Assembly (NCBI GenBank): GCA_964504305.1
Contig: CAZDEB010000005.1
Location: 1-64,000, forward strand
Reading direction: 5' to 3'
Origin: UBA11606 sp964504305
GTDB taxonomy: Bacteria; Actinomycetota; Acidimicrobiia; Acidimicrobiales; Aldehydirespiratoraceae
DNA length: 64,000 nt
The notes beneath the pieces are model-generated. The model had not been told where the DNA came from. It did no database searches and saw nothing but the letters and a program-made list of their open reading frames with translations. The position numbers and the translations under genes are program-made. How positions within the stretch are numbered: position 1 is the stretch's first letter; each line of letters begins with the position of its first letter. Shown here piece after piece: positions 53,445 to 59,560 of this stretch.

Positions 53445-54899
53445 TCAGAGCGGGTCCAACCTTCGAACCACGGGGCGAGCCCAGCCGTTCGCCGCAGCCT
53501 TGAGGTTGTTCTCGAATCCGGACGTCGAGAAGATCAGAAGGTTGCTGGTGGTCGCAGTCGGTTGCTTCTTGGCGATGACTTCCCTGAGCGCTCCAAGGCG
53601 GTTGAGGTCGCTCAGTGTTCGTTTTGACGTCGTGTGTTTCGCTTCGCCGATAGCCAGCACGCGAGACGATCCGTTCTGCTCGCGGGCTAGTGCCACGACG
53701 TCGACTTCGTGTTGGGTGCGTTGGGTTGTGTCGTTGACGACAGCGGAACCGACCGAGGCGACTTGGCCGCCGACGGTGTCTGGGGATGAGAATCGGAAGG
53801 TGAATTCTCGGGCGAGGTTTGCGAAGTGCGGGCCGAGAACATGGGTTCGGAAACGAGGCTGCGCGTCTTCCCAGGCCTCAGCGGCACGCCGGTCCCCGAA
53901 CCGGGCGAGATCCCGACGCGTGACGACGTGATGGAACCTGACGATCGGATCTGTGATCCGGTAGATCGGTCGGCGTGACCTGAGCGCGTCGTCAGTTGCC
54001 GCGACAAACCCGGCGTCTTCGAGCGCCCGGAGCGGGTGTTGCACGGAGCGCTGCTCGCGACCGAGGGCTTGCGCCACCGCAGCTTGGTTGGTGTTGCCGC
54101 TCGCGATCGCTGCGACGACGGCGTGGTAGAGCGCTCGATCAGAAAGCGAGCGCTCCTCGGTGAGGAGGTAGTCGTCTTCGCGGAACAACGCGCTTGCTGG
54201 GTTGAGTGGACCGGCCGCGAGCCACTTTGCGAAGCCTGCGGCCCGTTTCGGAGGGGTGGCCGGTAGGAGGTCGTGGTAGCCGGGCGTCCCACCGACAACA
54301 GAATGAACGAGGAACGCTGTGGTCGGGTCGACGATGCCCCAGAACTCGGCGGACGTGCGGTAATCGAACGTCTTGACCACGACGTCGGTGGAGGCTCGCC
54401 CGCGTAACGCCTGTGTTCCTTCGAGGAGACCGGCCATCACCGACAGAGCAGATCCGCACAGGATCAGTCGGAGCGAACCGCCGCTGTCTCGTGTCTGATC
54501 GATGAATCGCTGGAGCAGCGAAGGCAATTCGGGGGAGTGACTCAGCAGGTATGTGAATTCATCGATGACGACGACCGCGGTGGCGTCCTTCGACGCAAGA
54601 TCCCCGAGCGCACCAAGCGCGTCCTGCCAGGTGTCGATCGCGAGTCGACCTCCGGGCACGCCGAGGTACTCGCCGAGCGCTGCGCCGAATCCGGCCAAGG
54701 CCTGACTCTGCTCCTCCTCGACCGCCTGGTAGTAGAAGCCGCCGGCTGCCGCAGCGAGGCGGCGCAGCAGGTACGACTTGCCCTGGCGACGACGCCCACG
54801 CACCAGCGCAAGTCGTGTGCCTGGGCCCCGCTGCTCGATGAAGTTCTCGAGGTCACTCCACTCCGATTCGCGGTCGAACAGCTCGGGTGGACGTTCCAT
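53445..54899 (-). CDS. Archaeal-type ATPase with DUF234 nuclease-like domain
   Basis: 484 residues. The ATPase has Walker A RGRRRQGKSYL and Walker B VVVIDEFTYL, with CGSALSVMAGLL behind. A winged-helix region follows (VAQALGREQRSVQHPLRALEDAGFV). The C-terminal DUF234 part has EVDVVALAREQ ... IGEAKH, a PD-(D/E)xK-like nuclease signature. Such proteins occur in mobile or defence contexts; the role is unknown. Likely promoter elements lie in the AT-rich stretch upstream (54901-54945). Confidence 0.82.
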   Translation of the reverse strand: MERPPELFDRESEWSDLENFIEQRGPGTRLALVRGRRRQGKSYLLRRLAAAAGGFYYQAVEEEQSQALAGFGAALGEYLGVPGGRLAIDTWQDALGALGDLASKDATAVVVIDEFTYLLSHSPELPSLLQRFIDQTRDSGGSLRLILCGSALSVMAGLLEGTQALRGRASTDVVVKTFDYRTSAEFWGIVDPTTAFLVHSVVGGTPGYHDLLPATPPKRAAGFAKWLAAGPLNPASALFREDDYLLTEERSLSDRALYHAVVAAIASGNTNQAAVAQALGREQRSVQHPLRALEDAGFVAATDDALRSRRPIYRITDPIVRFHHVVTRRDLARFGDRRAAEAWEDAQPRFRTHVLGPHFANLAREFTFRFSSPDTVGGQVASVGSAVVNDTTQRTQHEVDVVALAREQNGSSRVLAIGEAKHTTSKRTLSDLNRLGALREVIAKKQPTATTSNLLIFSTSGFENNLKAAANGWARPVVRRLDPL

Positions 54900-55153
54900 T
54901 CAGAAAATACGAGCAGAACTTTGTATAAACCAAGCTTGTATTAGTGTCGAGGTGAGGCCCACGCCGCGGCAGTTGCCGCTATGCCCGTGCCGGTGTCCCC
55001 CATTGTCGGCACAACGTGGCGTGATCCCGTAGCCGGCCTGCTGGAGATCGCACAGGCGTGGGACAGCGCTGGTGTTCGACGGGCCGCAACCGGCCTGGCC
55101 GCAGGATCAGTTCTCGCTTCGCTGATCACGACCATCACATCGACCAGGTGTGT
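54900..55153. other. Intergenic region with AT-rich promoter patch
   Basis: No gene. 54901-54945 is AT-rich on an otherwise GC-rich background and contains TATACA-like sequences and an imperfect inverted repeat (TACGAGC at 54908-54914, GCTTGTA at 54934-54940). It probably drives the ATPase gene on the minus strand. The rest shows no signal. Confidence 0.45.
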
Positions 55154-56002
55154 CTAGTGGCTCGAGCGGAAGGCTTCAAGGAATTGGCGGATGGTGAAGA
55201 CGGCTTCGTTGCGAAGGCGGTCGTCAGCGTCGGTGTCTTGGGGATCGCCGAGGAAGGTTGCGTGGGCTACCGGGCCATCGTGGTCAGTGGTCTCGAAGCG
55301 ACGCTGGAGGAGGTCCAACGCGTTGACGACTTGGGGTAGAGACGCGATCTCGGTGTCGGCCGCGACTCGGCCCGCTCCTGCCGGACCTCCGGGGTAGTTG
55401 AGCAGGGTGTAGACCAAGTCGTATGCGTCCTTGTTTTCCTGTCGATCCTGAAAGGCGAGAATCTTCAGCACTGTGAAGGTGAGAACGCCGACGACCTGGA
55501 GCTCGACTGTTGACAGCCCGCCCTCGTCGAGGCGCTTGCCGGCGACTTGGTGGACTGTGAAGTCGCGCACGGCGAGCTGAGCGCCGGGAACATTGAACGC
55601 ACCGACCTTGGATCCGGTTCCTTGTTTCGGCCGATGGATCGATCCCGGTTCGACCTGGTCGGTTTCACACATGAACTCCACCAGTACGTTCACGCCGTCC
55701 ACTTCGCGTTCCCACTGATAGCTCAACTGGGTCTGTTTAAACCCGGTCTTTTTCAGGTTTGCTTGGAGTGTCGAGTAGGTCTCCACTGCGTCGTCGATCA
55801 TGAGCCCGATCACCATGTCGACGTCGGTGGTTCCGATGTGAGGGCTCGCAGCGTCGGATAGCGGGCCGACGATGTAGAGCGGCGCGAGCCCGCCAGCGAG
55901 ATAGATCCGTTTGCTCCACGGGCCTATGTTGCCGATCAGCGTGATGAGCGCCCGCTCGCATCGCCGGGTTGTCTCGTCGGTGTATCCCAGACGGTCCTTC
56001 AT
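55154..56002 (-). CDS. AbiEii-like nucleotidyltransferase
   Basis: About 282 residues. LAGGLAPLYIVGP is the glycine motif and IGTTDVDMVIG supplies the catalytic Asp-x-Asp, as in AbiEii/type IV toxin nucleotidyltransferases. The ATG at 56002 overlaps the upstream regulator's stop by one base (TGATG), as in a toxin-antitoxin operon. The role as toxin is inferred from fold and pairing. Confidence 0.78.
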   Translation of the reverse strand: MKDRLGYTDETTRRCERALITLIGNIGPWSKRIYLAGGLAPLYIVGPLSDAASPHIGTTDVDMVIGLMIDDAVETYSTLQANLKKTGFKQTQLSYQWEREVDGVNVLVEFMCETDQVEPGSIHRPKQGTGSKVGAFNVPGAQLAVRDFTVHQVAGKRLDEGGLSTVELQVVGVLTFTVLKILAFQDRQENKDAYDLVYTLLNYPGGPAGAGRVAADTEIASLPQVVNALDLLQRRFETTDHDGPVAHATFLGDPQDTDADDRLRNEAVFTIRQFLEAFRSSH

Positions 56003-57039
56003 CAGAATCCGATCCGATCTTGACGCAGACGGTCCGCTTGTTCGGCACCGCGCCGTGGGTCGCGGCGCAGATCGAAGTAGAGCCGGAAGTCGTTCACGAT
56101 CCACGTGCCGTCGATCTGTTGACGGCCGAGAAGTGGTTCGTCATCGCGGGCTTGGAGGAAGGTAACGTTGTGGCCGGACTCCACCTTTTCGCCATGGGTG
56201 CAGGCCAGGAGTTCTTGCGGGTCGATGGATGCGCTCACCCACACTTCGGTGGTAGGAACCGCGGTGACAAACGGCACCACGAGCCGGGCCGCGGATGCGC
56301 CGGTTACCGCGTAGCCGATTCCGGCCCGCTTCAGTGCCGCGACCAGATCGTTCATCACCTGCGCGGGCCGCGGCGCCAGTTGGTAAGCGAGAGTCCGGTC
56401 GACACGATCGTGTTGCTCTTCGACCCACAGATCAAGCAGCGCTCCCGGGTCGACAACGATCCTGGTCTTTGTTGGACCCTCGCCGGCAACGCCGAGGATC
56501 CCTTCGTCGCTCAACCGGGCCAAGACCCGATGCACGAAACCTTGTGACACGCCGGTCAGCTCGGCGAGTTCGTTGATGTGCCACCGACGTCGGGGATACG
56601 ACAGAAGCGTCTGGGCGATCCGCCCCGCCTTGCCTGACATTCGTGTCGGGGGCTTGTTTTTTGGCGCCGGTTTGCTGCCGACGAGTCGGTAAACCAGTCC
56701 CGGCATGGAAATGGCGGCGTTGCCGAGGCCGTCGACGTATGCAACGGCATTGGCGCTCAGGATCTCGCGTGCGTCGGCCGTTGTCTGCCCCGCCACGACA
56801 AGCAGGGGGGTACCGCCGAGCAAACCAGTGGCGTGTACGGCCTGGCGAGCGGTTGCCGCGTTGACCCGAGACTTGAACTTAAGGGCCATGGAGATGGTGG
56901 TGTCGCCGTTGTAGACCACGATGTCGTGACCAGTGTCGTGTTGACCGAAGGCCACCTCAGCACCCAAGGTTTCGCGCAAGATCCGCGCGACATCCCGAGA
57001 GAACCCTTCACCTATATTTATTGTCAGGCCTATATTCAC
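56002..57039 (-). CDS. Winged-helix regulator (AbiEi-like antitoxin)
   Basis: About 345 residues if it starts at GTG 57039. The middle has a helix-turn-helix RIAQTLLSYPRRRWHINELAELTGVSQGFVHRVLARLSDEGILGV (in pieces), and the C-terminal part is a substrate-binding-like region. Partner of the nucleotidyltransferase at 55154. The GTG at 57039 lies inside a 27-bp palindrome and may be translated from a leaderless message; a TTG at 57123 is the alternative start. Confidence 0.7.
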   Translation of the reverse strand: MNIGLTINIGEGFSRDVARILRETLGAEVAFGQHDTGHDIVVYNGDTTISMALKFKSRVNAATARQAVHATGLLGGTPLLVVAGQTTADAREILSANAVAYVDGLGNAAISMPGLVYRLVGSKPAPKNKPPTRMSGKAGRIAQTLLSYPRRRWHINELAELTGVSQGFVHRVLARLSDEGILGVAGEGPTKTRIVVDPGALLDLWVEEQHDRVDRTLAYQLAPRPAQVMNDLVAALKRAGIGYAVTGASAARLVVPFVTAVPTTEVWVSASIDPQELLACTHGEKVESGHNVTFLQARDDEPLLGRQQIDGTWIVNDFRLYFDLRRDPRRGAEQADRLRQDRIGF

Positions 57040-57056
57040 AACAGCTGTGAATATAG
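57030..57056. promoter_or_regulatory. Palindromic operator overlapping the regulator start
   Basis: An 11-bp arm CTATATTCACA (57030-57040) and its exact complement TGTGAATATAG (57046-57056) are separated by 5 bases. The palindrome covers the GTG start at 57039 and a TATATT that could be the -10 element of the minus-strand promoter. This arrangement fits tight autorepression. Confidence 0.7.
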
Positions 57057-57589
57057 CAGAATATGGAAATAACACAACGCCGCCCCCGACTGTGCCATCA
57101 ACCGTGCCGCTCAACAGAATCAACCAAGGCGATCAGGAAAGCACAGCAGTTCCATGCAGGTACGTCGTTGACCCGTATCGAGATCGGGCCCCCGACAACC
57201 TGCTGAAAAAGCAAGCCTTCACGGTTTCCTTTTGCCTCCGTTTTGCGCGTTTGCGCAGGTCAGAGGGGGGTGAGACTGCCGATGCTGGGATTCGGTCCTG
57301 TGCGCTGTTTTGCGCTGCTAGTTGCACGCGAGTTGCACGAAATCTGGCCAGGGACGGCGAGGACGGAGGCGTGGCCGTATGAATGCGAGAGCATCAAGGC
57401 CCCAACGTTTCGATCGGTGTGGCCAGCACACCCGCTCCTCGATCTTGTTTAGGGCGCGTGTGGAACCCGTTCTCGGCCGCTGCGGCCGGTGTCGCCTTCG
57501 GCGAGCCAACGCTTCCACTACTTCGACACCGTGGCACGCGACACCAGGATATGGGGTGTAGCACGGGCTCGGGGTGTCCTACGCCGCCG
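57057..57589. other. Gene-free stretch with paired direct repeats
   Basis: No supported gene in about 530 bases. Three closely spaced pairs of short direct repeats occur: TTTGCGC at 57242-57248 and 57250-57256; TGCGCTG at 57301-57307 and 57311-57317; AGTTGCACG at 57320-57328 and 57331-57339. Paired direct repeats of this kind occur as integrase arm sites or iterons. It separates the accessory region from the hydrogenase maturation genes. Confidence 0.5.
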
Positions 57590-58318
57590 CTATTGGGTCA
57601 GCTGGCCGACGAGGCTCCCGATCGCTTCCACGGCGGGGGCGGAGGCGTCGAGGTCCATCGGCGACAGTCCCTGTCGGTCAGCGTTGACAACGATCGGGTC
57701 GGTGGGGATGGTCACCACGTCGTGATCAGCGAAGGCCGTTCGGACTCGGGCGTCGTCCGCATCGTCCGCGACCTTGCTCGCCAGAACCGTGACGTGGCCC
57801 TGTTCTCGCTCGGTAGCAACCGCGACCGCCCGCATGCCGACGTCGATCGATCGGGGTGTGGGTTCGACGACCACCAGCGTGTGTTCGACCGCCTGCTCGG
57901 GCAACCGAGTGAGCGTGCCGATGCCGGCTTCGAGGTCGGCCACGATGATCGTGTCGGCGTGGGGTACGGAGCTGAGCAACTGCTCAGCGGACAACCCGCA
58001 TCAAGGTCAATCGGGTTCGGGGTCGTCGATTCGGTTGACGACGGTGAGCCGGACGCCGTCAGGTGCATCGGTGCCGTAGGCCTCGAGAATGTCTTCCCAG
58101 GTGTGGGCGTGGCTCTGCTCGCCTTCGTCGATCTGGTCGCGCAGCGACAAGAGCCGCTCGGTTTCCATGTCGCCGACGCCGAGCGAGAGGCCGAGGTTCG
58201 GGTTTGTGTCGCAGTCGAGGCCAACCACATGGTGGCCGGCGCGGGCGAGCGCCCGGGCGAAGATGCCGCTGACCGACGTCTTGCCGGATCCTCCCTTGCC
58301 AACAACTGCGACTCTCAT
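57590..58318 (-). CDS. CooC/MinD-type ATPase with two in-frame UGA codons (candidate selenoprotein, UxU)
   Basis: 242 residues if UGA is read through. The N-terminus has the deviant Walker A VGKGGSGKTS and LDCDTNPNLGLSLG, as in CooC, the ATPase that inserts nickel in CO dehydrogenase. At residues 104 and 106 the codons are UGA (58007-58009 and 58001-58003), in the context D-U-P-U-C-G-L-S. The intact CooC-like neighbour at 61819 has GCTCGG there, so the UGAs sit at the CxC metal ligands. The frame continues for 136 residues of typical ATPase sequence (ADLEAGIGTLTR, VVEPTPRSIDVG) to a TAG stop. A SECIS-like hairpin lies at 57971-57988. The ATG overlaps the stop of the upstream gene (ATGA). Confidence 0.8.
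57971..57988 (-). promoter_or_regulatory. Candidate bacterial SECIS hairpin in the CooC-like gene
   Basis: In the mRNA, 12 nt after the second UGA, GCUGAGC-AGUU-GCUCAGC forms a perfect 7-bp stem with a 4-nt loop that has G at its second position. The apical loop begins 20 nt after that UGA and 26 nt after the first one, inside the 16-37 nt window I recall for bacterial SECIS elements. Confidence 0.65.
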
Positions 58319-59100
58319 GCGATCCCGTCGGTCTGCTGTGAACCTGCCTCATCGTAGGAGAACTCGGCGGCGGTGACCAGCTCTTCGACGGCATCCACGA
58401 ACGAGCTGGGGCCTTCGTCGAGAGGAGAGCGGCCGCGCTTGTCGGCGGCTGTGACCGCCTCGTCGAAGGGTATGGCTCCGATCACGGGGCGTTCTAGGGC
58501 CTCATGTATGCGTCGCACGTCGTAAGGGCCAGTGATCCGATTGGCCACGACTACCACGTGCGCCGGCGACCAGTCCGCCTTGGTGATGTTTCGCAGGCCT
58601 CGTCCGACCTGAATCGATTTCGGCGTTGGCTCGACGACCAGAGCGAGCACATCGGCGTATTTGGCCCAGCCGAACATTGCTTGCCGCGTACCGCCGGGGA
58701 GGTCGCCGACGACGTTCCATGCCGCCGGATCCATCTCCTTTACAACCTGGCTCCAGGCGTGCTGGCCACGCTGCAGGGTGGACCAGTGTCCCCAGCTGTT
58801 GCCGAACTGCAGGTAGCGCACGTCGTCGGGTCCTGCCGCGGCGTACTGGTCGATGAAGCCATTTGCATCCAAGCCGGGGCGCAGAACCCATCGCGGGCCG
58901 GCAGCTGGTCCCTCGACGACAACGTCGTCGGGAGCGGGTCGGTCATCCACCGGGATGCCGAGCGAGTAGGCCATGCCGGGCAGCGGATCGGAGTCGACCG
59001 CGAGAACCGGTCGGTCTCGTCGTGCCAGGAGTCGGGCGAAGGTCCCGGAGATCGACGACTTGCCAGCTCCGCCTTTGCCGGCGAACGCAATCCTGATCAT
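58315..59100 (-). CDS. CooC/MinD-type ATPase (no CxC)
   Basis: 261 residues. Walker A FAGKGGAGKSS and LAVDSDPLPGMAYSLG place it in the CooC/ArsA/MinD group. It lacks the CxC (or UxU) pair of CooC, having DLPGGTRQ at the corresponding region, so it would be a non-metal-binding partner. It could form a heterodimer with the UGA-containing ATPase encoded directly downstream (ATGA overlap). No in-frame UGA. Confidence 0.85.
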   Translation of the reverse strand: MIRIAFAGKGGAGKSSISGTFARLLARRDRPVLAVDSDPLPGMAYSLGIPVDDRPAPDDVVVEGPAAGPRWVLRPGLDANGFIDQYAAAGPDDVRYLQFGNSWGHWSTLQRGQHAWSQVVKEMDPAAWNVVGDLPGGTRQAMFGWAKYADVLALVVEPTPKSIQVGRGLRNITKADWSPAHVVVVANRITGPYDVRRIHEALERPVIGAIPFDEAVTAADKRGRSPLDEGPSSFVDAVEELVTAAEFSYDEAGSQQTDGIA

Positions 59101-59480
59101 CCGACGTAGATGAACTCGGATGTACCTGCGGCAGTTTCAGTGAGGATCTCGCCGAGTGTCCGAAAGTGGCCGCCGATTTCGGCAGCATCGTCGGCTGACA
59201 CCCCACGGGCGTCGCTGGAGAACGGTCAAAGAGAGACGTCAAATGGCGCGTCGAGCGATTCGCGAATCTTCTCGCGGATCAGATCGCCAGCTTCCGTATC
59301 TGGAAGCGTGTCGGTGTCGGTGACATCCACTGCCGCTCCGGCAAGACGTACCTCGGCGTCGAGCCCGCTGTTCGCAGCGACGTTCGCGAAGTGGTACGCC
59401 CGGAAGAAGGCGCCCGTGTCCTCGCGCGGGTCGGCGCTGCAGAAAAAAACCAGTTTTCGCACGCCCCCACGATCGGCCAT
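59097..59480 (-). CDS. DsrE-like protein with one in-frame UGA (candidate selenoprotein)
   Basis: 127 residues with UGA at residue 85 (59226-59228). The N-terminal part KLVFFCSADPREDTGAFFRAYHFANVAANSGL is DsrE/YchN-like, a fold used in sulfur and selenium relay. At the UGA the context is DVSL-U-PFSSDARGVS; DsrE proteins have a conserved Cys-P-like motif at that place. Behind the UGA, 42 family-like residues (DDAAEIGGHFRTLGEIL, SEFIYVG) lead to a TGA stop that overlaps the next gene's ATG (59100). A SECIS-like hairpin follows the UGA. ATG 59480 or GTG 59462 may be the start. First gene of the operon. Confidence 0.75.
59197..59213 (-). promoter_or_regulatory. Candidate bacterial SECIS hairpin in the DsrE-like gene
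   Basis: In the mRNA, 12 nt after the UGA, GACGCCC-GUG-GGGUGUC forms a 7-bp stem (one G-U pair) with a 3-nt loop starting with G. Spacer and stem length are the same as in the hairpin of the CooC-like gene two genes downstream. Confidence 0.6.
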
Positions 59481-59560
59481 GGCCGGGTGAGATGCAACCC
59501 CGGGAGCCCCCAAGCTGGCTGACCCGGTGGCGGGGGTGCAGACTGACGTGCGTGAGCGAG
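59481..59560. promoter_or_regulatory. Divergent promoter region
   Basis: 80 bases between the DsrE-like gene (minus) and hypF (plus). It must hold promoters for both directions, but I see no clear -10/-35 boxes or palindromes. Confidence 0.4.

Noticed and set aside
54941..55138. 65-codon frame on the minus strand in the gap before the nucleotidyltransferase
   Set aside because: Composition looks like random GC-rich sequence and there is no ribosome-binding site.
57047..57589. Several long frames in the gene-free stretch
   Set aside because: They are arginine-rich, overlap each other on both strands and match no domain; typical of GC-rich non-coding DNA.
57992..58000. GCGG/CCGC mini-hairpin directly after the second UGA as the SECIS element
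   Set aside because: Only 4 bp and its loop is too close to the UGA for a bacterial SECIS; the hairpin at 57971-57988 fits better.
57590..58318. Split pseudogene or two separate genes at the CooC-like locus
   Set aside because: Frame is kept through both UGAs, both fall exactly on expected Cys positions, no ribosome-binding site precedes the second half, and a hairpin with SECIS geometry follows. A pseudogene remains the main alternative.
57590..59228. Genome-wide reassignment of UGA to an amino acid
   Set aside because: Many genes in the window end normally in TGA, including the ATGA overlaps, so UGA is a stop codon in this organism apart from the special sites.
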